A stretch of DNA of 64,000 nt from Tiliqua scincoides (taxonomy: Eukaryota > Chordata > Lepidosauria > Squamata > Scincidae): NCBI RefSeq assembly GCF_035046505.1, contig NC_089823.1:3526767-3590766 (forward strand), in the 5' to 3' direction. This document shows positions 49,701-62,300 of the stretch, in pieces. The first letter of the stretch is position 1, and each line of letters opens with the position of its first letter. The notes below the pieces were generated by a model. The model worked only from the letters and a program-made list of their open reading frames with translations. It searched no databases and was not told the origin of the DNA. The translations under genes were made by a program, and so were the position numbers.

Positions 49701-52700
49701 AAAAGAATAGCATTTGCCAAAAGACTCGACCTACTGTTTGACTTGTCCAACCATGGACACTCTGGCAGATTCGAGATTCCGTATCTGTCCACTTTTCACA
49801 CTACAGAGAAAGAAAAAATGAGAGAGGAGGATCAGCTCCTGGCAGCCATTTCTGAACAGAGCTCAGTAGCAGCAAATGCACCACTCGAAGAAGTCACGGG
49901 GACTGCAGCAGATGCAGTCACTAAAACCAGTACAGGAAACACCCAGAGCTGCCCAGCACCTCCATTCAATGGCATTCTCCACAGACTTGAATGTCTTGGG
50001 ACGACTCCGAAGGAAATTCTGCATGCTGTTCAGTGCATCCATGGCAGTGCCTATGGAGAAAGGGGTAGGACACTTGTCATTAAGCACTTCGTAAAGAACC
50101 TCCTTCAGGAGGGGGGCCCAGAAATTTGCACTGACTGCAGTAAGAGTCAAGTATGCCAATATTATTAAAACAATATTTATATACTGCTCTTCAACAGCAA
50201 AAGGTTCGGGAAGTGGTTTAAATCACAAAGGGTGCAACCCTAACCCACTTTCCAGCACCGACATAAGGGCAATGCAGCTCTGAGGTAAGGAACAAACATT
50301 CCCATACTTTGATGGGGCTTCCATGAGTGCCACCCAACTGCAGGATACAGCACATGTCCCATTGACAGCACTACGCCAGTGCTGGAAAGTTGGTTAGGAT
50401 TTGGGCCACAATAAATGAAAACATGTGGGGAAGAGCCTTCTTAAAAAGACGTAAGAGACACACCAGTAAACAGCCACTGGAAAAGACATTATGGGAGGCG
50501 AAGAGGAGCAGTGACTCTCCCACTTACAAGTTGTCTCTGTGACCAGCTGGCAAAGAAAATACACATTCCTACCAATCTCAACTGAGATTTTTTAAAAAAT
50601 CAAGTTCCTATCCCTCATGATCCAGAAAAAAGTGTCAACCGGGTACAGAAGGCTTTGGTTCAAGACAGAGAAACAAGAGGGATGGGGCGCAATAGCTTTG
50701 CATGACTCAGGGGCAGGGCTTGTCTAAAGCTCTTACTCCTTGACTCGTGCATCTGGGATCAAAGATCATTTGGAATATACATGGCAAGCACAGAACTATT
50801 ATAGAACTCCAGCAACCAGATTATCTGGTTCTCAGTAAAGCAATTGAGCTACAATGGCTATTCCAAGTACAGGGTTCAGAGAGAAGCTAGTCAGACTAAT
50901 CTGTGAACAGTTGATATGATCTCACTGTGATCGAGAGAAAGACAAGCAGTTTCTGGGAGTGCAAAGTAGGAAACACCCATTTTTCACACTGCTCAGGCCC
51001 TCCAATGCAAAGGGATCACAAGCCTTTGAATGGCTCTTGGATTACCAGCGCATTCCAGAAAGTAACAGTAACTTAAGTTGAAAATTGCTCATAGATTAAT
51101 CTCATATGACCAATAAAAAAAATTACCAATGGAAAAAATTTTTTAGAATGCTACCACATTTGTCCACCTGCAGTACTGGGCAGCTGCTGCTGTGAATAGA
51201 TCTATCTTTTGGTGGGTTTATTTTGATTATTTTCATACTGCAGATTTTCAATTTATCACTGAAAGTCAGTTTGAGGGCCTCTTTTTGGGGCTGCAAAGAC
51301 AGAATATGGACCCTTAAATTAAGCAAACATGAACTGAATAAATAATCCAGCCAAGGCAGTTCTGTCACAGAGAGTGAGCATGTTTTTTGCTCATACACTA
51401 CAGGAGATTTAAGACTTCCTAGGGCCACATAACCAAAATATCCTACAGTAGCCACAGCTAGATTATTTCTTGCGAAGGGTGGGAACACACCATGCTGTGC
51501 TGAGACTTACCTTCCACAACATCGATCATGCACAGACCCAGCAGACTAGGGATCAGGTTGGATGCCGCCGTGTGCACTGCAATGGCCCCTCCCATACTGT
51601 GGCCAATCAGCATGATAGGTGGAGAGAGGTCTCCATACATGGCTTCCACCACATTTCCAACGTCCCTGCAAATGAAGAGACAAATAGGTTGACTCCACCT
51701 GCACATGCTGAGGCTCTCTGAGCAAAAACTGTACTGCATTGCCTCTCTCGTGCAGCTTCATTTATTCCGCCATTTATAATTACTCACTCTGCTTCAGGCA
51801 GGTTGCAGCCCCACTCCCAGCTGCTGGAAGTCACATGCAGCAACATCATCACTCCAAACCTCGAAGATTCCACGAGTAAGTTCCACACACTTCCAAACAC
51901 ATCTTCTCAACTCTCAGGCCTGGCAACATGAGGTCTTCCCCCCCCCCCCCAATAATGGACACTGAGACTCTCAGAAAGTTGTGCTCCTCACTCAGTATGC
52001 AACTTAGGCACAGTACTGAGACTCTCCCATGGGGCTTTTGCCAGCAGGTGGTCCAAGCTTTACTTCTGGACCTCAGACGCAGAGGTGCTCAGCCAAAACA
52101 GGTGATCGCAACTTGCCATGTCAGACAGCGTCCCAGCAGGCCTGTTCCCCCCACAGCTACTCTGGATGCTTTGCAGGAACACCACTGGTCCAAACAGCAG
52201 CAACTCTCCAAGGGGCCAGCCCCAGTTCAGCCACCCCAGTTTTTGTTCTGGGTCTTACTGATCTCCTGAAGGTGCCACAAATATAAACGTCCAGCAGTAA
52301 TCAGCTGAAGAGCATTCAGGATTTTGGAAGCAGCTACTCAAAATTCGTGTGTAAATGGGAAGACAAATGTCTGGGCATCCTTTCAAAAGCCACCGCAAGC
52401 AAGAATGAGAACATTTTCCTTGAGTAATGTACAGAACCAATTTTGATCTTTGGCGCCTGATTGCAGAGGTACTCCAGGTCCTAGCCGGACACTGCTGCCA
52501 CCTCCTCCTCTGTGGCCCTTTCCACACCCCGGTTTATCAGTGTTCATGAATGAAGCCCTGCTCCAAACTGCACTGTCACCCGAGTCAGAGGAACAGTGTC
52601 ACCAAGAAGCAGGGCCTCCCTTGGTGGCTGCACGCACTCTCTGGAGAAGCCTGCCTCCCCCTTTTATATCATCGGGGTTGTAGGTTAAGCAGTTTTCAGC

Positions 52701-55700
52701 AGCCTTTCACTATTCTAAGTTCATCACTTGTAATGTTTTCTGTTGGCAAGAGCTGCAAGTTTGCCATTTGATACCTTATTACTTTGTGACTGCCCTTGAT
52801 AAAGCCTCTACCTTACTCCGGATCATGACTGTAAGATTAGAGACCAGCATGCTTGCACAAATGGTGTGGGCCCATTCCCCTCCACTGCTTCACTTTCCCA
52901 TTCACCTAGACATGAAGATTCAGACATGTGTCAAACACCACTCATGCACATACTACAGCTGACCAACACAGGATAAAGTGCCAACTGTACTCTGTCAAGT
53001 GTACTCCTGAAATCAGGCTAACTGGCTGGACCAGTTGAGAAGTGCGCATGGCCTTGGGGAAACCAAGTGCCTTGGGAACAAAGTGTCAGGTAAGGCACCG
53101 CAAGTTTAGCATCTGTGTGAGGAGAGGGCAAGTGGACCTCTGAGTTTTGGAGAAGGAGAGGGAAGACTCCAAGTGGTGAAGAGGAGAGGAGGAAGAGAAG
53201 GAGAAGGTAAGTGTACTCTTTCCAACTCTTTGTCTTCTAACCTTAAATCGACATTGAAATTTAGCTTTACCTTTAGCTTAGCTTTACCTAAACTTTACCT
53301 AAATTAGCACCTAATCTAACCTGAGGGAGAGATTTGAAGGTCCAGCAAGTTGGGGCACAGGAGCTAGGTGAGGGCAAGAAAAATAAATACGTAAGTGCGT
53401 ACATAGGTCTACTCTGAGCAGGAGCAGAGTCCTACTTGTGAGTAAGAGCCCAAGGTACAGGCACTTGGAAAAATAAATAAAACAGAGGAGGATAAAGTGG
53501 AAAGCAAGTTTTTCAACTTGGTTTAAATTAACCCTATACTTAACCCAAGTTAAACTTAATCTGTGTTAGAACATAATCTAAAGGTTCAGTAAATTAGGTC
53601 ACACGATCTAGGTGAGAGCAATCAATCAATTTAATAAAATAATAAAAGGAAAAATCCATTATGGGTTACAAGCCATGATGTGTATGTGCGACCTCCTGAT
53701 TTTAGAAATGGGCTATGTCAGAATGCCAGATGCAAGGGAGGGCACCAGGATGCAGGTTATCTGGTGTGCTCCCTGGGGCATTTGGTGGGCCACTGTGAGA
53801 TACAAGAAGCTGGACTAGATGGGCCTATGGCCTGATCCAGTGGGGCTGTTCTTATGTTCTTATGACCACTATTTTTCTAAAAATCCACACTTTCGGTAGA
53901 TTCTACAAGTTCTGTATGACCACAACAAGTGCTCCAAAACATTCTCCCCTCCTCTTCCACAAAGTCTTTGCACAATACCATAGCCTTGATATCCCACTGC
54001 ACCTAACCTAATAAGGATGCGACACTGCAGTAAGTGCACCTTCTTCCCCCATTGAGTCCTGCCTCCAGCTCCCTCCCCTTCCTCTGTCATCTCCCTGGAG
54101 ATTTTTCCTCAACTGCAAACTTTTTGGGGTACACACCTGTCCTTTCGTTCTATGAAAAGCCACACATGTAGTAGACAGTACATTAAATTATTTCCTTTAT
54201 GCATACAAAGCTGGTGCAAAGTTTGCAAGTATCTATCTAGGATTTCTTGAAAGTAGCATTAAGAGCCCTGGCAGAATCAAGAGACAAAATAAAATAAGCT
54301 GACAAGAGCAGCTTCAGGCAATGTTGCGCTCCCAGCCACACTCGCAAGGTGAATCTGTGTACAGAATCTCCACAAGATCCTGACGCGTGTGTTCTATTGT
54401 GACCTGCTGGGACTGGCAGAATTGCTTCAAAATGAAAAAAGTGCATAGAGCGGGTGCTGCAGCTGGCCTTCCTGGGAAGAGACAAACACACGAAGGGCAC
54501 TATCACCCTCCCATGACTCAACCCTGCCAAGCTGCAGGCTCCAGCTCCAAACATGGACAAAAGAAAGTATTTTTAGAGGATAGATAACTTTTATTTTTCT
54601 AAGAGGCTGTCACAAAAAGGGTTGGGTCCACACACACCCCCTAAGGAAAGCACTGCAGTTTAAGCTGCCACAGCTGTGCCTGCACAAGACATGCAGCAAA
54701 TCCAAAAACACGTTATGAGTCACAGTGCGCAACCATCCGCATGGGTGAAAAAACAGCAGGACCGAAGACCTGTTCAAACAATGGAAGGAGCCACAAGCAC
54801 CTTGGCCACAATCCACAAGACCCTCAAAGGACACGCAAACTACAGCACATGCAGTGGGAATTTGCACTCACAGCCCCCAGCCTGGTCCCCAGCCACACAC
54901 AAGTTCAGTCTGGAAGCTCTCCTAAATTTTATCCAAAAGGTGGGGGGATTATGCCTCAAAAGCACCACTGAATCTACCCAGTCTATTCTTTGCAGATGTG
55001 CAACAGGTGAGGTGAAGTTTGAACCTCTCGGTTCAGGGGGAAGCCTGCAGAAAGTGAAACACATGCCAAGCACCAGAGCTGGGAGGCCCTCCCTAGACAA
55101 GCCTTCTTTCAGGCAAACTGGAGGCAGCAGATGGAGACCGCTGTGCACCAAAAACTGTAGACAGCTGTGCACTGGGAATGCCTTCCCTGGCACGACCAGC
55201 ACTTGCCATTCCAGCGCAGCGTGGCTCTCCACATCCCCAGACTGGGACAATGTGACACTCTGGGCAGTCATGTCTATCGTGCAACACCCCAGCAGGCTCC
55301 CAGATTTCTGGGCAGACGCAACCACCCAGAGCGGCACATCCTCCCAGTCTGGGGAAATGGAGAGCTGAATGCATGCTGAAACAGTAAGTGTCAATCGTGC
55401 AAGGGGGAAAGATTCACCCAGATCTGGCCTGCAGGACAGGGCTTGGAGGGAGCTGCAGTAGAGCCACAGATTCAGCTTCTAAACTGCAATAGGGAGACCT
55501 TGTGAGGCCTGCCTAGAAGGCACTAGTTCAGCATTGCAACAGAGATCCTTGCAAAGACAAGCCTTCCTCATGGACCAAGCCAGTTCCAGCTGCTCACCCC
55601 CACTCTCTTGCCTTGGAAGGAGCACCTGTCCAGGAGGCAGAAGTCAAAGCCCAACACTACTTAGGTCTTCCTGATCACAAGGGCATGGCATTCTGTCTGA

Positions 55701-58700
55701 GTGATGTTGGTAACATGTGGAAACCACACTGCTTCTGTCCCCAACAAAAACCAAATTCCGGCAATTTGATCATCAGAATCTTTTCTGTCGGCTGCTTTAA
55801 AAGTTATAAAGTAGAATATACTATAAAAAGTGAAGCATTTCAAATACTTGGTACATGCTATAGAAAAGTGTTGCTCTAGTTACAGTAGACCTCAACAAGT
55901 GGGAAACCCTGGCCTCTGAGCGGCCCGCTTGGAGGCAGGCTGTGCAGCATGGCCTTTCCCAGTTTGAAGAGACACTTTGCCAACAGTCTGAGGCTAAGAG
56001 GCAAAGAAGGAAGGCCCATAGCCAGGGAGACGGACCAGGGACAGACTGCACTTGCTCCCGGTGTGGAAGGGATTGTCACTCCCGAATCGGCCTTTTCAGC
56101 CACACTAGACGCTGTTCCAGAACCACCTTTCAGAGCGCGATACCAGAGTCTTTCAAGACTGAAGGTTGCCAATACATAGTTACAGTACTAGTATATACGT
56201 ACAAGTATGAAGTCTGAAAAAGCACCCCAGATGGGAATGAGCATGAAATGCAGCCTAGAGAACACATCACGAAAAAAGCTTGCTTTTGTTTGTCCCACAC
56301 TTTGGAGAACTGCTTCTCCAAGTCACACCACTGGCTCACCTGTACTTTCCTGTGTCCTTTTGTGACCCTTTGCTTCCAGACCAGTTAAGCACAGCTGTCT
56401 TCACCCAATTCTTTAGCACAAGGTCAGTTAGTTCATAGCATAAGGGCAGCATGCATCATGCAAAGTGATACATGATGAGAACAGGGATTGAGGTAATGGC
56501 TTTAATAGCTACTGCTGCTTTCTTAAAGCAGGGGAAAGTGCTTGCATTCCCATTTCAAGTTCCTAGAGAAGAGGACCATGTCTGAGAAGTCTTACAACAA
56601 TTTCCATTTACTGAGTCTGATGAAACATCATCCTATAGAAAGAAGGGGTGGGAAGGAGAACGGCTGTGTTTGCAGTTTTGGACCCAGGCCAAAAAAATTC
56701 TGAAGATCTCTACTTCTACCAAAAGTTCCATAACTTATACTAAAATACTGAGCCCAATGGGGCAAATTCTCACCTTACTATAAAAGCACAGCCAAGTTCA
56801 ATGAGCCAACATCCATACTCCAAGTATCTAACAGTGGGGGCATTTGACGGTTGGAGTTGTAGGACATGTTTCACTCAGATTTCACTAGAAGCTCACAGAT
56901 TTGCAACTGATGCATACAAAATGGAAAGACCAAGTATAATAAAACAACAGGATGGACTGACATACTTGGACATTGTTTCTGCAGACAGATCTTCAGGATT
57001 CCTAACTTTTGTCTCACCTGCAAAGGAAAGCAAACACAAGCAAAACAGAATACATTAAACTGGCACACCAAACACCCAAGGATTTCTCCAGCTGATCTTA
57101 ACTTTAGGAGTAAGGTTTTGTTCTTGCAAATTATCACTTAGCTTATACAGAAAACACATCGTAACTGTATGGACATGGGCAAGGCTTGCAGTGGATCATT
57201 CTTAATCATCCAAACCATTTCAGCTGTTTTTTGTTGTGTTGATGCCTGCCTGCTTTATTGGAAGGAGTGCATGTGTTTTAACTCACTGCGTCTTATAAAT
57301 TATGAGAGTCTTTCAGCTGAATGGATGCAGTTTTTATTTTAGAACAAATAAAACCACACTACTTAGGGCTAGGGATGCCTGACATGATCTTTTAAAAGAA
57401 TTCTTCAAAGCAAATTGCATTCTATACTGATGGGCGGGGTGGAGAACTTCCTGTAATACAAACTATTGCATTTATTTCTAAATGGATCACTTACCATGTC
57501 CTCTCAGATCCAGAGCCACAATCCTACACTGAACCCGGTTAATGATGGCAGACTGCAAGGAGGGACAAAACAGACACAGTTTGTAAAGCGTCCAGCTCAT
57601 TCAAGTCCAGGGAAGATGTTAGTAGTCACGGAAGGTCTGATCCCATTGATCAACTACGAGCTCAAGGGAAAGGCAGGCAAGCTTGGAGTCCAGGAGGTGG
57701 GAGAACACAAGGAATAAAAATGAAGTAGCAAGGGGGTGAAAAAGGAGCAAGAGCATTGGGAGAAAGCCAAGTCTCTCCAAAGGCCTCCTGTTTTTAAATG
57801 TGGCATAAGTGTGCGTGAAAGGCAATACCCTCCTCACAGAAAAATCAAAGTTGTGACAACCAAGTAACCCAAACCTCTAAACAAGGACAGCTGAATTCTC
57901 ATGCATTTTTTCTCACATTTTGTGTGATTTATTCTACTTCTTTCAGTCAAGACCACTGGACTTACTTGATAAGTTACTTACCTACAGTGGAACAGAGAGA
58001 TTACTCTAACAGGTTGCTCTTCCCAGTTCTGCCTTGCTCTGGGACAAGTGTCTGATCATGGTCCATCATGTTTGGTTACGTTATGATTTTGCAATTATGT
58101 TTTTTCCTCCCTGACACCTCTCCCAGATTAGCTAAATAGGTTTAGAGGGAAGTCTCCCCCACATCAAACTAATTCAGGAAAGGGGATGGGGAGGAAACGG
58201 CCCATGGGAAAGGCCAAAAATTGACCAAGCACAAAGCAGCACTGTCAAGCAAAACAGGACGAGAACTTGGAGGAGCAGCCTCCTCAAAGAAATCCTCTTT
58301 CCACTGGATAGAAAAAGGGAAACCCAAGTTTCTTAGGAAATTCTGGAACCAATAAAAGCCACACCCTGCAGGCATATTCTGCTCCTGGAGCACATGCACA
58401 GGCCGGATAAGAAGGGATCACAATAGTGAGCAGAGTACAAACACAAGGGTAAGAGCATGATAAGTGTGGTGGATGCTTTGGAGGGGGCAAGTTGAGAACG
58501 ACACCCTCCTTTACCATGGAGGCTGTGTGGGTGGATCAGAGGGTTCATATCCAAACTTGGATCTGCATGTTGTCCACCTCTGTTTTTATGCCTATTTATA
58601 AATACACTCACTCAAGATCATGCCATTTTCTGAAAAGTGATGCAAACAGAACTTCTGCCCCAAATATGAGCAGGCAACGCTGCCTTTGCAGTCGTCCATT

Positions 58701-59359
58701 GGTTCCCAGTAGTTGCCTGGCAATTCCTCACAGCCCAAGGAATACCAAAGCAGAGACAAGCTTGCACAGTAGGCTTCCACGAGCCAATGCAGGAGAAAGG
58801 GGAACCACATGGGCTAGCCTTCAAGTTCAGTTCCCGCAAAGCTCAACTTCATAATCATGACGATTCTTCAGATGAGGGTCAAGGTCAGGGATTCACAGGC
58901 CTCTCCTCAAACTCTTCCAGGGCTTTCCTAGCGCTGCTACCCAACTAGGTCTGATCTGCGACCTTCTACATGCAAACTATATGAATATATGGTAGTGCAG
59001 TATATTGAGAACCAGGTCACTAGTCTATCCAGTCCACTCATATTGACTCTCAACTAACATGGAGCTCTCCAGGGGTCTCTCTTCACTCTTTAACTGAAGT
59101 AGTTGGAGATCAAACCTGCTGCAGGAAAAGCACACATGCTCTGCTACTGTGCTCCCCTACCCTCCAATCATATAGTAATTAATAATTTTGAATCCAGAAT
59201 CTGACTTTCCTTTGGGCATAATTGCTTAGATACTTTTTTGTGTGTGTGAACACTTCCACAAATTTACACACTAAAACATTCAATTGTCAGAAGAACCCCC
59301 CCCCCCAATACAGCAATCCCTTAACTTTCTAAGCAATGGAATTTTCCAGATATACTGAT

Positions 59360-59395
<36 letters not shown>

Positions 59396-62300
59396 CTATC
59401 CCACAACAAAAATGAAGCTGCATTTAAGAAGGAACACCCAACCGAAAATGTAATCATGCTTCATTATTTGTTCCTGCCACTTCAACACATTTACATAAAA
59501 ACGTTATTTTTGGCACCGTGGTGATTAAGTGGTACTTGTGCTGAATGATAGCTTTAAAAAGAGGTCTTTTGTTCCTGAAAAAATCAATTGGGAAGCAAAA
59601 ACAAAAAATATCCAGCAGTACTGTGGATGTCACTTGAAGGACTGTTAACAGATGAACAATCAAAAAGCTACCTACAAACTAGACGTTTTGACAGTCAAAA
59701 CTGCATTCATGAACCAATTATGCTTTGCTACATTCAAAAGCACTCAGGGTGGAAGACAGGAACAGTGAATGGAGCAAAAGCTTCTTTAGCAACATTACCG
59801 CAGAGCAGATGGGAGTACAAAGATTTTAGCAAGGCTGTGTTGGGACTTTAGTCTCATTCAGGTTTTCTCTTTTGTTGCCTCCGCAGTGGATTCCAGCAGT
59901 AAGAACTGGGCCAATGGAATCTAGCCAGTTCAGAAGGTAATACAGTACTTAAAAACATATCCTGCTTCCTAACTTTAATGGGCTTTCAAAGAAACTTACA
60001 GAAGCTCCTGACAATAATATCGCATTGAAGTCTACCATCAGGAAGAGAAATAATGTTACTTTCTCCAGGTGCCAGTATTGTTCAGGCAGAATTTCCTGTC
60101 TTTGTTCCAACCGCTGTCCATCAGCCACTGCCTTCCAGGCAATAACCCTACTCATCTGAGGCTGTCTAAGCCAAGGGATTCTGCCTGGTCCATGGGTCAG
60201 TGGCATAAAGCATCCCATTGCCAGCAATGGCCGAGCAGACACTTCAACTTAAGCTCACGAGCAAGGCATGAAGATACCTTATGTATTTTAATTGATAGAA
60301 ATGAAGGTAGCAGCCTGGAGAGTCCAGTTATCAGCCTATTCAGGACTGGCTGGCAGCCATTCTCCTTGGCCTTTCCTAAAGCATCTTTCCCAGTAAAGAA
60401 AAGATCCTTTCACTCAGGGCCTTCTGTATTCCAGACACATGCTCTACACCCCTGAGCTATGACCTCTCTCCAAAGTTGCTGCACAGTCTTTATATTTAAT
60501 AAGCTTGCCGTACAACCAAATCCTTCAGTGCACATTTGATGCAATGCTTTTCCTGGTATTATTAAGCCAAACCTGGATCACATTCCAAGCGAGGGAGTAC
60601 AGACATAAGCTGTTTCTGTCCCGGAGAACATAAGAACAGCAGTGGCCAGCAACTTACCGTGAACACAGCCCAGGAAAGAGCTGAATGGCCTCCACCATGC
60701 AGCAGGAGCAGAACAGGACCCTCGGATCCACTCTTGTAAATTCGAAAAGTGTATGAACAGTTAAGGACACCCTAACCTTAGACTCCACCGTAGAATCTCT
60801 GTGGGTTAAATCACCAGGCTTGTGCAGCGATGTAATACTGGGGGCGTGCTATCGTCCTCCAGACCAGAAATTGGATGGGGACCTTGAAATGAGGAAACAG
60901 ATCAGGGAGGTGACAAGGAGGGACAGGGTTGTAATCATGGGGGACTTCAATTATCCTCATATTGACTGGGTCAATTTGTGTTCTGGTCACGATAAGGAAA
61001 CCGGATTTCTTGACATGCTAAATGACTGTGGCTTAGAGCAGCTAGTCACGGAGCCCACCAGAGGACAGATAACTCTGGATTTAATATTGTGCGGTATGCA
61101 GGACCTGGCTAGAGATGTAAACGTTACTGAGCCATTGGGGAACAGTGATCATGCTGCGATCCGTTTTGACATGCACGTTGGGGGAAGAATACCAGGCAAA
61201 TCTCTAACAAAAACCCTTGACTTCCAATGGGCAGACTTCCCCCAAATGAGGAGGCTGGTTAGAAGGAGGTTGAAAGGGAGGGTAAAAAGAGTCCAATCTC
61301 TCCAGAGTGCATGGAGGCTGCTTAAAACAACAGTAATAGAGATCCAGCAGAGGTGTATAGTGATTAAGTAAAACCAGAAGTGATTGTGAGGAGCTCCAGA
61401 AGGATCTCTCCAGACTGGCAGAATGGGCAGCAAAATGGCAGATGCGCTTCAATGTCAGTAAGTGTAAAGTCATGCACATTGGGGCAAAAAATCAAAACTT
61501 TAGATATAGGCTGATGGGTTCTGAGCTGTCTGTGACAGATCAGGAGAGAGATCTTGGGGTGGTGGTGGACAGGTCGATGAAAGTGTCGACCCAATGTGCG
61601 GCGGCAGTGAAGAAGGCCAATTCTATGCTTGGGATCATTAGGAAGGGTATTGAGAACAAAACAGCTAGTATTATAATGCCGTTGTACAAATCTATGGTAA
61701 GGCCACACCTGGAGCATTGTGTCCAGTTCTGGTCGCCGCATCTCAAAAAAGACATAGTGGAAATGGAAAAGGTGCAAAAGAGAGCGACTAAGATGATTAC
61801 GGGGCTGGGGCACCTTCCTTATGAGGAAAGGCTACAGCGTTTGGGCCTCTTCAGCCTAGAAAAGAGACGCCTGAGGGGGGACATGATTGAGACATACAAA
61901 ATTATGCAGGGGATGGACAGAGTGGATAGGGAGATGCTCTTTACACTCTCACATAATACCAGAACCAGGGGACATCCACTCAAATTGAGTGTTGGGCGGG
62001 TTAGGACAGACAAAAGAAAATATTTCTTTACTCAGCGTGTGGTCGGTCTGTGGAACTCCTTGCCACAGGATGTGGTGCTGGCGTCTACCCTAGACGCCTT
62101 TAAAAGGGGATTGGACAAGTTTCTGGAGGAAAAATCCATTACGGGGTACAAGCCATGATGTGTATGCGCAACCTCCTGATTTTAGAAATGGGTTATGTCA
62201 GAAGGCCAGATGCAAGGGAGGGCACCAGGATGAGGTCTCTTGTTATCTGGTGTGCTCCCTGGGGCATTTGGTGGGCTGCTGTGAGATACAGGAAGCTGGA

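Larger units (their letters stand above)
51666..56965 (-). other. PPME1: PPME1 intron between exons 5 and 6
   Basis: 5.3 kb. It contains a CR1 end (53645), the inverted repeat at 55224 and a LINE tail (55888). The rest, including 51750-53600, shows no element I recognise. Confidence 0.6.

Noticed and set aside
61442-62158. A 238-codon open frame as a host protein
   Set aside because: It is the CR1 ORF2 C-terminus, repeated with variations at five other places in the window.
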